Assembly (NCBI GenBank): GCA_017560425.1
Contig: JAFZEX010000024.1
Span: 1-64,000, forward strand
Source of the DNA: Alistipes sp.
GTDB lineage: Bacteria > Bacteroidota > Bacteroidia > Bacteroidales > Rikenellaceae
Reading direction: 5' to 3'
Length of the DNA: 64,000 bases
Shown here: piece after piece, positions 31,724-39,112 of the stretch
Layout of the letters: each line of letters starts with the position of its first letter
How positions within the stretch are numbered: the first letter of the stretch is position 1
Translations under genes and position numbers: made by a program
The notes under the pieces: model-generated
What the model was told of the DNA's origin: nothing
Database searches by the model: none
What the model saw: only the letters and a program-made list of their open reading frames with translations

Positions 31724-31754
31724 CAAAGATATGTATAAATTATTAAATAGCAAA
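31724..31754 (-). promoter_or_regulatory. Promoter of rplS
   Basis: On the minus strand TTTG (31754-31751), a 19-base spacer, then TATCTTTG (31731-31724): a perfect Bacteroidota promoter. Confidence 0.85.
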
Positions 31755-31771
31755 GAGAAACCTCAAAAAAA

Positions 31772-31845
31772 GAGTTTAGGGCATTTAGGGAATTAGAGAG
31801 GATTGCATCTCTCTATACTCCTTAAACACCCTAAATTCCCTAAAT
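31772..31845. repeat. Hairpin of GAGTTTAGGG / CCCTAAATT repeat arms
   Basis: GAGTTTAGGGCATTTAGGG and TTAGAGAGGA pair with TCTCTCTATACTCC and ACACCCTAAATTCCCTAAA around TTGCA. This is a minimal element of the 9-bp class without the longer core, placed between the nfnB stop (minus) and the rplS promoter. It may terminate the nfnB transcript... from the opposite side, or neither; its role is open. Confidence 0.7.
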
Positions 31846-31857
31846 TATTTGCTATAT

Positions 31858-33249
31858 CTACTTGCTCTTGCAATACTCGTCGATAGCCTTTGCTGCCTTA
31901 CGGCCAGCGCCCATCGCAAGGATTACTGTTGCTGCGCCTGTAACAGCGTCGCCACCAGCAAATACGCCCGCACGAGAGGTTGTACCTACCTCGTCAGCCT
32001 CGATGCAGCCACGGCGGTTGATGTTCAAGCCGCTTGTTGTTGAGGCGATAAGTGGGTTAGGCGATGTGCCGAGTGCCATGATTACTACGTCGCAGTCAAT
32101 GACGAAGTCTGAGCCCGCCTTCTCCTGTGGTGAGCGACGGCCCGATGCATCAGGCTCGCCAAGCTCCATCTCCACGCAGTTGATGCCCTTTACCCAGCCA
32201 TCCTCTGTGCCGAGGATAGATGTTGGGTTGGTGAGCATGCGGAACTCGATGCCCTCCTCCTTAGCGTGGTGAACCTCCTCCTTACGTGCTGGAAGCTCTG
32301 CCTCGCCACGACGGTATACGATAACTGCCTCAGCACCAAGACGCTTAGCGGTACGCACTGCGTCCATAGCCACGTTACCACCACCTACAACAACAACCTT
32401 CTTGCCTACATATACAGGGGTGTCGTTATGCTCAGGATCCCAAGCACCCATGAGGTTTACACGTGTGAGGAACTCGTTAGCCGACAATACGCCATTGAGG
32501 TTCTCGCCCTCGATGCCCATGAAGCGTGGAAGACCTGCGCCCGAGCCAACGAATACTGCGTCGTAGCCCTCCTCGTCGAGGAGTGAGTCGATGGTCATGG
32601 TGCGACCCACGATAACATCGGTCTCGAACTTAACGCCGAGCTTCTTAACCTCGTTGATCTCACGAGCTACAACACGATCCTTAGGCAAGCGGAACTCAGG
32701 AATACCGTACGAAAGCACGCCACCAAGGCGGTGAAGAGCCTCGAATACGTCGACCTTGTAGCCGAGCTTAGCAAGGTCAGAGGCGCAAGCCAAGCCTGCA
32801 GGGCCACTGCCCACAACGGCAACACGCTTGCCGTTAGGCTCGATAACTACGCCCTCGGTCTCTGCTGAGTGCTCCAATGCCCAGTCGCCAACATAGCGCT
32901 CGAGCTTACCGATAGCCACAGCCTCGCCCTTGATGCCGAGCACACATGAGCCCTCGCACTGCGACTCCTGAGGACATACACGACCACAGATTGATGGTAG
33001 TGAGCTGTCGGCGTGAATGGTGTCGGCAGCAGCACGTAGGTCGCCCTCGGTGATGTGGTGGATAAATGTTGGGATATTGATGTTTACGGGGCATGCAGCC
33101 ACGCAACGTGGGTTCTTGCAGTTTAGGCATCGGGTAGCCTCCAATGCTGCCTCCTCAGCGTTGTAGCCGTAGCATACCTCCTCGAAGTTGGTAGCACGCA
33201 CCTTTGGATCTTGTTCGCGGACAGCGACACGTGGTATCTTATTTGCCAT
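31858..33249 (-). CDS. nfnB: NADPH-dependent glutamate synthase-family small subunit (NfnB/SudA-like; often annotated gltA)
   Basis: A 463-residue iron-sulphur flavoprotein. The N-terminal ferredoxin-like region holds cysteine sets CLNCKNPRCVAACPV and CGRVCPQESQCEGSC for two [4Fe-4S] clusters. FAD is bound at VAVVGSGPAGLACASDLAKL and NAD(P) at VVVVGGGNVAMDAVRTAKRL. No glutamate synthase large subunit is nearby. The partner overlapping its start is an NfnA/SudB-like protein, so the pair more likely forms an NADH-dependent ferredoxin:NADP+ oxidoreductase, which bifurcates electrons. The start MANKIPRVAV at 33249 is chosen; an upstream in-frame ATG would overlap the partner by ~150 bases. Confidence 0.88.
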   Translation of the reverse strand: MANKIPRVAVREQDPKVRATNFEEVCYGYNAEEAALEATRCLNCKNPRCVAACPVNINIPTFIHHITEGDLRAAADTIHADSSLPSICGRVCPQESQCEGSCVLGIKGEAVAIGKLERYVGDWALEHSAETEGVVIEPNGKRVAVVGSGPAGLACASDLAKLGYKVDVFEALHRLGGVLSYGIPEFRLPKDRVVAREINEVKKLGVKFETDVIVGRTMTIDSLLDEEGYDAVFVGSGAGLPRFMGIEGENLNGVLSANEFLTRVNLMGAWDPEHNDTPVYVGKKVVVVGGGNVAMDAVRTAKRLGAEAVIVYRRGEAELPARKEEVHHAKEEGIEFRMLTNPTSILGTEDGWVKGINCVEMELGEPDASGRRSPQEKAGSDFVIDCDVVIMALGTSPNPLIASTTSGLNINRRGCIEADEVGTTSRAGVFAGGDAVTGAATVILAMGAGRKAAKAIDEYCKSK

Positions 33250-34102
33250 AGCAGTTACATTTATGTTCGTGTTTTTCTGATGCCTCTCTCTCCTGGCTCT
33301 TGTACATAGCCTGACGACGGATTGCCTCGTCGAAGTCCACCTTGTGGCCGTCGAACTCAGGACCATCAACGCATGTAAAGAGTGTCTTGCCACCTACCGA
33401 CACACGGCAAGCGCCACACATGCCTGTACCATCAACCATGAGTGCGTTGAGCGATACGGTAGTCTGAAGATCCCATACCTTGGTAGTAAGGCATACAAAC
33501 TTCATCATGATCATAGGGCCGATACATACACACTCGTCGTACTTGCGACCCTCTGTCTCAACAAGCTCCTTGATAAGGCCTGTCACCATGCCGTGGTAGC
33601 CCTCCGAGCCATCGTCTGTTGCGATGTGCACGTTGCCCACCTTACGCATCTCGTCGGTGTAGATGAGCATATCCTTAGTCTTAGCGCCGATAACAACGTC
33701 GGCAGTCACGCCATGCTCATGCAACCACTTAACCTGTGGATATACAGGGGCAGTACCAACGCCACCTGCCACGAAGAGGTACTTGCGGTTCTTGAGCTCC
33801 TCCAAAGGCATATGTACGAACTCTGATGGGCGGCCAAGAGGACCTGCGAAGTCAGCCAACGAGTCGCCAACCTCATATGAGCATATCTTCTTTGTAGAGT
33901 GGCCAATGGTCTGTGTTACGATAGTTACTGTGCCTCTCTCCACGTCGTAGTCGGCAATGGTGAGGGGAATACGTTCGCCACCCTCATTGGCACGCACGAT
34001 AACAAACTGACCTGGAAGGGCAGCACGTGCTACACGCTCCGCTGCAATCTTCATCTCGTAGATGTTCTCTGCCAGCTTGCGTTTTTCAACGATCTTAAAC
34101 AT
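33239..34102 (-). CDS. nfnA: FAD/NAD-binding, [2Fe-2S] subunit (NfnA/SudB-like)
   Basis: A 287-residue protein of the ferredoxin-NADP reductase family related to dihydroorotate dehydrogenase electron-transfer subunit, NfnA and SudB. It has an FAD-binding barrel (PGQFVIVRANEGGERIPLTI), an NAD domain (FVAGGVGTAPVYPQVKWL), and C-terminal cysteines (GTGMCGACRV, TCVDGPEFDG) for a [2Fe-2S] cluster. Its last 11 bases overlap nfnB, so the subunits are translationally coupled. NfnAB versus sulfide dehydrogenase cannot be told apart by sequence reading alone. Confidence 0.88.
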   Translation of the reverse strand: MFKIVEKRKLAENIYEMKIAAERVARAALPGQFVIVRANEGGERIPLTIADYDVERGTVTIVTQTIGHSTKKICSYEVGDSLADFAGPLGRPSEFVHMPLEELKNRKYLFVAGGVGTAPVYPQVKWLHEHGVTADVVIGAKTKDMLIYTDEMRKVGNVHIATDDGSEGYHGMVTGLIKELVETEGRKYDECVCIGPMIMMKFVCLTTKVWDLQTTVSLNALMVDGTGMCGACRVSVGGKTLFTCVDGPEFDGHKVDFDEAIRRQAMYKSQEREASEKHEHKCNCYGK

Positions 34103-34164
34103 GTTGTAAGTTTTAGTTAAGGTATGTTCTGTAAATTAGTAATTTAGCTATTCTGTTTGCTTTC

Positions 34165-35250
34165 TCACTCTTTGAAGTGAGCCTTGAGTGTAATCACCTG
34201 ATAGGGTGCTATCGGGTCGTTGGTAACTATTGCCAACTGTGCCGAGAAGGCTCCCTTGGGTCTGCTCCTCTTTGGCGTTAGCACTACGTCGGTGGCGAGT
34301 GTTGCGCCCGGCTCGATTGTTGTGCCTTCGTGCAGTGTGCACTCAACATCGGCGCTTGTGCACCTCACATCACGAATAATGAGCGGTGCTTCGCCACTGT
34401 TTGTTATTGTCAGCGTGGCGCTAAGGGGCAGAGCCTCGCTGTTTACATCCCCAAATTTAATATTTTTTTTCGAATATTCGGCTCTTGGCGACAAAATATC
34501 GTCGTAAAAATCGAAATTATCTACCGCAATGCCGTGTGCCGAAATGGTGTAGGTACATATTTTGCCGTTTGCCCTAACCTCGAACTTGTCGTCGAGAGAG
34601 CCATAGCACCTGCTCGTTGAGGGTAGCTCGTAGTAAAACTTGATGTCGGCAGAGGTGTGTGGCGCAACACGCTTGGGGCACTTCACCTTGATTGCTCCCG
34701 ACCTTGCGATATGCTTTAAGCGTAGGCGCATCATGCGCTCGGAGTTATTGTAGAGGGCTATGCGCTCTTCGTAGTGTTTGCCATGCTCGATGTAGCTAAA
34801 GCCAGCAAAGGTGTTGTCGAGGCGCAGCCCATGTCCCATGTCGTAGAAGTATATCTCCTCCACGGTGCGCTCACGGGGTGTTACACGACCCATTATCTCT
34901 ATCTCGAATGGCTCGTTGTGACCCTCGATAAAGATAAATAGTGGGCGGTCGAACCTGCCTGGGCGGTTGAGAGGATTGTACGACACCTTCACCTCGAACG
35001 ACTGCTTCGGCGCAATAGTCACATCTTTATAGTCGGCAACGGTGCAGTCGCATGTCGATACTATCTCACTAATGATAATGTCATTTGCTGTGGTGTTAGT
35101 GATTGTAAACGAGCGTGTTGCAATGCCGTCACTCTCGTTTATGTGTCCGAAATCTACTCTCTCGGGCTCAAACCTTACGACACACTCCTGCGCACTAACC
35201 GTGGTTAGTGTGATTAGCGCCATTAATATTATAATAAAGGTGTGTCGCAT
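34165..35250 (-). CDS. DUF1573 domain-containing secreted protein
   Basis: A 361-residue exported protein (signal peptide to VSAQ). The N-terminal DUF1573 domain (about 25-125) has the family features VDFGHINESDG, FTITNTTANDIIISEIVST and CDCTVADY. A second Ig-like/DUF1573-type unit near the C-terminus (ATLTITNSGEAPLIIRDVRC) is followed by TNDPIAPYQVITLKA. It has its own promoter and is 62 bases upstream of nfnA. Function unknown in the family; periplasmic ASH-like beta-sandwiches are expected. Confidence 0.87.
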   Translation of the reverse strand: MRHTFIIILMALITLTTVSAQECVVRFEPERVDFGHINESDGIATRSFTITNTTANDIIISEIVSTCDCTVADYKDVTIAPKQSFEVKVSYNPLNRPGRFDRPLFIFIEGHNEPFEIEIMGRVTPRERTVEEIYFYDMGHGLRLDNTFAGFSYIEHGKHYEERIALYNNSERMMRLRLKHIARSGAIKVKCPKRVAPHTSADIKFYYELPSTSRCYGSLDDKFEVRANGKICTYTISAHGIAVDNFDFYDDILSPRAEYSKKNIKFGDVNSEALPLSATLTITNSGEAPLIIRDVRCTSADVECTLHEGTTIEPGATLATDVVLTPKRSRPKGAFSAQLAIVTNDPIAPYQVITLKAHFKE

Positions 35251-35257
35251 AGTGTGA

Positions 35258-35289
35258 CAAAGATACGTAAATTAAGTGACTTATACAAA
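35258..35289 (-). promoter_or_regulatory. Promoter of the DUF1573 gene
   Basis: On the minus strand TTTG (35289-35286), 20 bases, TATCTTTG (35265-35258). The leader would be only a few bases, so the mRNA is close to leaderless. Confidence 0.8.
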
Positions 35290-35290
35290 G

Positions 35291-35323
35291 AATACCACCG
35301 ACGGAATTTCCATCGGTGGTATT
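35291..35323 (-). terminator. Terminator after the S46 peptidase gene
   Basis: AATACCACCGA pairs with TCGGTGGTATT; it is 24 bases downstream of the minus-strand stop codon and just upstream of the next promoter. Confidence 0.75.
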
Positions 35324-35346
35324 CTATATATTAATTATGTAGGCGA

Positions 35347-37374
35347 CTACTCGAGCGATACGCCCATCTCCTCGATAATCCAGCCAGCGCCACCTACCTT
35401 GTCTACTACGAACAATACGTAGCGGATGTCGCAGATGATGTTGCGGCAGAGGGTCTCGTCAAACTCGATGTCCGACATTGTCGAGAGCCATGTGCGGTCG
35501 AAGTTCACGCCGATAAGCTCGCCATTGGCGTTGATAACAGGAGAGCCTGAGTTACCACCTGTTGTGTGGTTTGTGGCGATGAAGCATACAGGCACGGTGT
35601 ACTTGCCATTTAGCTCGATGCCCCAACGGCCGTAGTCCTTCTTGGCATAGGCATCACGCAAAGCCTGAGGCACGTTGTAGTCGTAGATCTCTGGGTTATC
35701 CTTAGCGATGATACCCTCGATTGTTGATTGTGGGTTGTGCCATACAGCGTCGGCATACTCATAGCCAGCAACCTTGCCATAAGCCACACGCAATGTGAGG
35801 TTGGCATCAGGGAAGAATGCACGCTCGGTGTCCCACTCCATAAGTGCCTTAACATAAGGCTGATACCAGCGCTGAATGTCAGGAATGTTGCTGAGGTTGC
35901 GATATGCAAACTGCTTAACGTACATCTGAACTTCAACAACAGCATGTGCAAACTCGGTCATTGGGTCAGCAGCAATGTTTGTTGCCTTGAAGCCCTCCAA
36001 TGTGCCGAGCTTGGTGTTGTTGTAGAGCCAGTTAGCGTAACGCTCGGCGCCACCATGCTGTGCAAACAACCTACGGAGCGACACTGCATCGGCTGTTGCA
36101 AGCTCCTCGTAAGCCTTGAGCATAGCCACAGCCAACTCTCTATCTACGTTCACGTCGAAGTCCTTGTAGAAGCGCTCGATGTCGGCATCACGCTTTGCTG
36201 CGTCCTTCTCTGCGGCGAGGAACACCACCTGCTGGAGCTCGATGCCACGAAGAGTCTCGTTGAAGAGCTCGTAGTTGAAGTAACCCTCCATGTTCTTGGC
36301 ATAGGCAGCCTCGAGTGAATCAAGAAGGTATGCCTTCTCAGGGTTGTCCTGACGGAAGCGAGCCTCATAGTCAAGCTTCTTAGAGTATGTGCCGAGGCGG
36401 TTGATGCCCTTCACCTCGCCCTGCCACTTCTTCCATGCGTTGGCGATGCTTGCCTGCTTCGCAGCATACTTGATGCGTGTCTTGGGTGATAGCTTCTGTG
36501 CTGCGCCAATGATGTCGAGGCGCTGTGTGCGGAGCTCAATCTTTGTTGGGTCCGACTTCTCGGCGATATACTTCACAGCATCAGAGGTGATATACTCCTG
36601 AGTGTTGCCTGGGAAGCCGTAGATCATAGTAAAGTCACCCTCCTTAACACCCTCGGTAGACACCTTGAAGTGGCGAGCAGGGGTATAAGGCTTGTTGTTT
36701 GCGTTGTATGCCGCAGGCTCATTCTTGCCATTCACATAGATGCGGAAGATCGAGAAGTCGCCGGTGTGGCGTGGCCAAATCCAGTTGTCGTTGTCGGCAC
36801 CAAACTTACCGATGGTGGTAGGAGGCGCAGCAACAAGACGCACGTCAGAAAACTCACGATATACGAACAAGTATGCCTGGTTGCCGTAGTAGAGCTGCTC
36901 AACCTTAGCAACATAGCCCTTGCCCTCCTTCTTAGCCTTGGCAATAATCTTCTCTACCTTCTCGCCCTTAGCGATGCGGTCGGTAACCTCCTCCATGCGC
37001 ACCAAGATGTGCACCTTAAGACCTGGACATGGCAACTCCTCCTCTTTCGACATTGCCCAAAAGCCGTTTGTGAGGTAGTCGTGCTCAACAGACGATAGAG
37101 CCTGGATAGCGTCGTAGCCACAGTGGTGGTTGGTGATAAGAAGACCCTCGTTCGACACAATCTCGCCGGTGCAGCCGCCGTCGAAAAGCACAACAGCGTC
37201 CTTGAGCGATGCCTGGTTGATCGAGTAGATATCCTCGGCATCGAGCTTAAAGCCCTTAGCCTTCATGTCGTCGATGCGGCTTGCTATGAGCGAAGGAAGC
37301 CACATGCCCTTGTCGGCAAATGCCGAGAAGGTTGTTGCGAGTAGTAGCGCAACAAGAATAAAAAATCTTTTCAT
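35347..37374 (-). CDS. S46-family dipeptidyl-peptidase (DPP11-like specificity residue)
   Basis: A 675-residue periplasmic serine peptidase of family S46 (DPP7/DPP11), which removes dipeptides from peptides used as carbon and nitrogen source. The signal peptide is residues 1-20. Catalytic residues visible are His84 (TNHHCG), an Asp in the WPRHTGDFS motif, and Ser609 (GGNSGSPV). Arg627 is at Ser+18 (VNFDRTW), where Arg is reported to give Asp/Glu preference (DPP11) and Gly the hydrophobic preference (DPP7). The DPP11 assignment is therefore an inference from one residue. It is followed by its own terminator and preceded by maf. Confidence 0.9.
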   Translation of the reverse strand: MKRFFILVALLLATTFSAFADKGMWLPSLIASRIDDMKAKGFKLDAEDIYSINQASLKDAVVLFDGGCTGEIVSNEGLLITNHHCGYDAIQALSSVEHDYLTNGFWAMSKEEELPCPGLKVHILVRMEEVTDRIAKGEKVEKIIAKAKKEGKGYVAKVEQLYYGNQAYLFVYREFSDVRLVAAPPTTIGKFGADNDNWIWPRHTGDFSIFRIYVNGKNEPAAYNANNKPYTPARHFKVSTEGVKEGDFTMIYGFPGNTQEYITSDAVKYIAEKSDPTKIELRTQRLDIIGAAQKLSPKTRIKYAAKQASIANAWKKWQGEVKGINRLGTYSKKLDYEARFRQDNPEKAYLLDSLEAAYAKNMEGYFNYELFNETLRGIELQQVVFLAAEKDAAKRDADIERFYKDFDVNVDRELAVAMLKAYEELATADAVSLRRLFAQHGGAERYANWLYNNTKLGTLEGFKATNIAADPMTEFAHAVVEVQMYVKQFAYRNLSNIPDIQRWYQPYVKALMEWDTERAFFPDANLTLRVAYGKVAGYEYADAVWHNPQSTIEGIIAKDNPEIYDYNVPQALRDAYAKKDYGRWGIELNGKYTVPVCFIATNHTTGGNSGSPVINANGELIGVNFDRTWLSTMSDIEFDETLCRNIICDIRYVLFVVDKVGGAGWIIEEMGVSLE

Positions 37375-37395
37375 TATTAGTTAGTATTAGTTGTT

Positions 37396-38013
37396 TTATC
37401 GCAAATTACACTCGGGCCAAGCCTCGATAAATGCCTCAAGCTCACGGCATAGACGCTGCACGGGGAGTCCCATGACGTTGTAGAACGAGCCCTCCAACGA
37501 CTCGATGCCCACATATCCTATCCACTCCTGAATGCCGTATGCACCAGCCTTGTCCATAGGCTTGTATGTGCTCACGTAGTACTCAATCTGCTCGTCGCTA
37601 AGCTCGGCAAAGCGTACACGGCTGCGTGAGGCAAAGGTGCGCTCCGAGTGCTGCATGCGTAGCGTAACGCCCGTAACAACGTAGTGGTCGTTGCCCGACA
37701 GACGACGCAATATCTCACGTGCCTCAGCCTCATCTTTGGGCTTGCCCAGCACGTCGCCACCGAGGATAACCACCGTGTCGGCAGTTATGAGTAGCTCGTT
37801 GTGTGCCAAGGCGTGAGGGTAGGCATGGCTCTTTAGCGCTGAGAGGTAGGGTGCCACCTCCTCGGCACTAAGCGATGCGGGGTAGCTCTCCTCGCACTCA
37901 AACTTTTGGGCAAGGCGATACTTGATGCCGGTTGCCGAGAGTAGCTCACGACGGCGTGGCGATGCCGAGGCAAGCACCACATCGTAGTCACAGAGTTTAT
38001 CGTGAAGCAACAT
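37396..38013 (-). CDS. maf: Maf-family nucleotide pyrophosphatase
   Basis: A 205-residue Maf protein, a house-cleaning pyrophosphatase for modified or canonical dTTP/UTP-type nucleotides, linked to septum formation control. The N-terminal signature LASASPRRRELL, the central ADTVVILGGDVLGKPKDEAE and the GYVGIESLEGSFYNVMGLP end are intact. It is followed 21 bases later by the S46 peptidase gene. Confidence 0.92.
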   Translation of the reverse strand: MLLHDKLCDYDVVLASASPRRRELLSATGIKYRLAQKFECEESYPASLSAEEVAPYLSALKSHAYPHALAHNELLITADTVVILGGDVLGKPKDEAEAREILRRLSGNDHYVVTGVTLRMQHSERTFASRSRVRFAELSDEQIEYYVSTYKPMDKAGAYGIQEWIGYVGIESLEGSFYNVMGLPVQRLCRELEAFIEAWPECNLR

Positions 38014-38031
38014 ATCTTCTTATATATCTGA

Positions 38032-38076
38032 AAACTGGAAAGTAAGGTTTCGTTGGCTTACTTCCCAGTTTTCGCA
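38032..38076 (-). terminator. Terminator after tpiA
   Basis: GAAAACTGG-AAGTAAG and CTTACTTC-CCAGTTTTC pair around GTTTCGTTGG, with a T-rich side on the minus strand. Confidence 0.75.
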
Positions 38077-38091
38077 GTTGTTTAACCTAAA

Positions 38092-38844
38092 TTAGAATGC
38101 CTTGCCAATAGCGAGGAAGTCCTCAGCCTTGAGCGCAGCGCCACCGATAAGGCCACCATCTACGTTAGGCTTTGAGAAGATCTCCTGAGCATTTGAAGGC
38201 TTGCATGAGCCACCATAGAGGATTGAGCACTCCTCAGCTGCTGCACCAAACTTCGAGCGGAGCACCTCACGGATATATGCGTGAATCTCCTCTGCCTGCT
38301 CAGCAGTTGCTGTCTTGCCTGTGCCGATAGCCCATACAGGCTCGTAGGCGATAACGGTGTTTGCAAACTGCTCCTCGGTGAGGTTGAATACTACCTCCTC
38401 GATCTGCTGCTTGCACACCTCGAAGTGGCGACCTGCCTCACGCTCCTCGAGGTTCTCGCCAACGCAGTAGATAGGCTTAAGGCCGAACTCGAAGGCACGT
38501 GCCATCTTTCGGTTGAGGGTCTCCGATGTCTCGCCATAGTACTGACGACGCTCCGAGTGACCCAAGATAACATACTCGCAACCCATGGCTGCAATCATCT
38601 CTGCCGATACCTCGCCGGTGTAAGCGCCCTTAACCTCTGTTGCGCAGTCCTGAGCACCAACCTTCACGTTCTTGCCCTCAACAGCCTCGATAACCTGGGC
38701 GATGTGTGTGTATGGTGGGCATACGATAATCTCTACGCCCTCGCAAACATCCTTGCGACCAGCTGCCACACCATTTGCCAACTCAACACCCTCCTTAGGC
38801 AAGGTGTTCATCTTCCAGTTACCTGCTACAATATTTTTTCTCAT
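38092..38844 (-). CDS. tpiA: Triosephosphate isomerase
   Basis: A 250-residue glycolytic TIM-barrel enzyme interconverting DHAP and G3P. Key residues are visible: the N-terminal NWKMN (Lys13 region), His in ILGHSERR, catalytic Glu in IAYEPVWAIGTG with the flexible lid after it, and the phosphate-binding YGGSCKPSN and GGLIGGAAL. It is downstream of lysS and the RhuM remnant; no clear promoter was found in the short gap. Confidence 0.97.
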   Translation of the reverse strand: MRKNIVAGNWKMNTLPKEGVELANGVAAGRKDVCEGVEIIVCPPYTHIAQVIEAVEGKNVKVGAQDCATEVKGAYTGEVSAEMIAAMGCEYVILGHSERRQYYGETSETLNRKMARAFEFGLKPIYCVGENLEEREAGRHFEVCKQQIEEVVFNLTEEQFANTVIAYEPVWAIGTGKTATAEQAEEIHAYIREVLRSKFGAAAEECSILYGGSCKPSNAQEIFSKPNVDGGLIGGAALKAEDFLAIGKAF

Positions 38845-38887
38845 AGTATTTAATTATTTTTGTTAATAAGGTTTATTACAACCTTTG

Positions 38888-39106
38888 TCATACTTGTGCA
38901 TTTTTTGCACATGTTGACTCCTCGTCTAACTCTTTACTTTTGTATATGTTGCGTATGTGACGACCGATTGACGATCGATCTGTGTCGTAAAGTAGTGCAA
39001 GTTGTGCTTGTGATAGCCACACACTATCTCCGTTAAGGCGAACATTAAGCTCTGTTTGCCCATCGGGTGTTTGATAAATCTCTATGTGACTATCACTGTT
39101 GTGCAT
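38888..39106 (-). pseudogene. Truncated RhuM-family gene remnant
   Basis: Seventy-two residues matching only the N-terminal part of RhuM-family (virulence RhuM/Fic-associated) proteins, which are normally over 300 residues. It reads IEIYQTPDGQTELNVRLNGD, then the helix-turn-helix part VWLSQAQLALLYDTDRSSIG and RHIRNIYKSKELDEESTCAK. It stops at NAQV, in the middle of the conserved block, and no continuation is found in any frame before tpiA. It begins 6 bases after the lysS stop codon, between two housekeeping genes. It is interpreted as the decayed scar of a past insertion or deletion; expression as a short DNA-binding peptide is not excluded. Confidence 0.75.
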
Positions 39107-39112
39107 AACCTT

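Noticed and set aside
33250..33393. 48-residue N-terminal extension of nfnB
   Set aside because: It is the wrong-frame translation of nfnA; the family starts at MANKIPRVAV.
38894..38909. TGTGCATTTTTTGCACA as a regulatory site like the one at 21747
   Set aside because: It lies within the last codons of the RhuM remnant, its spacing differs and no promoter is near; probably a chance hairpin.
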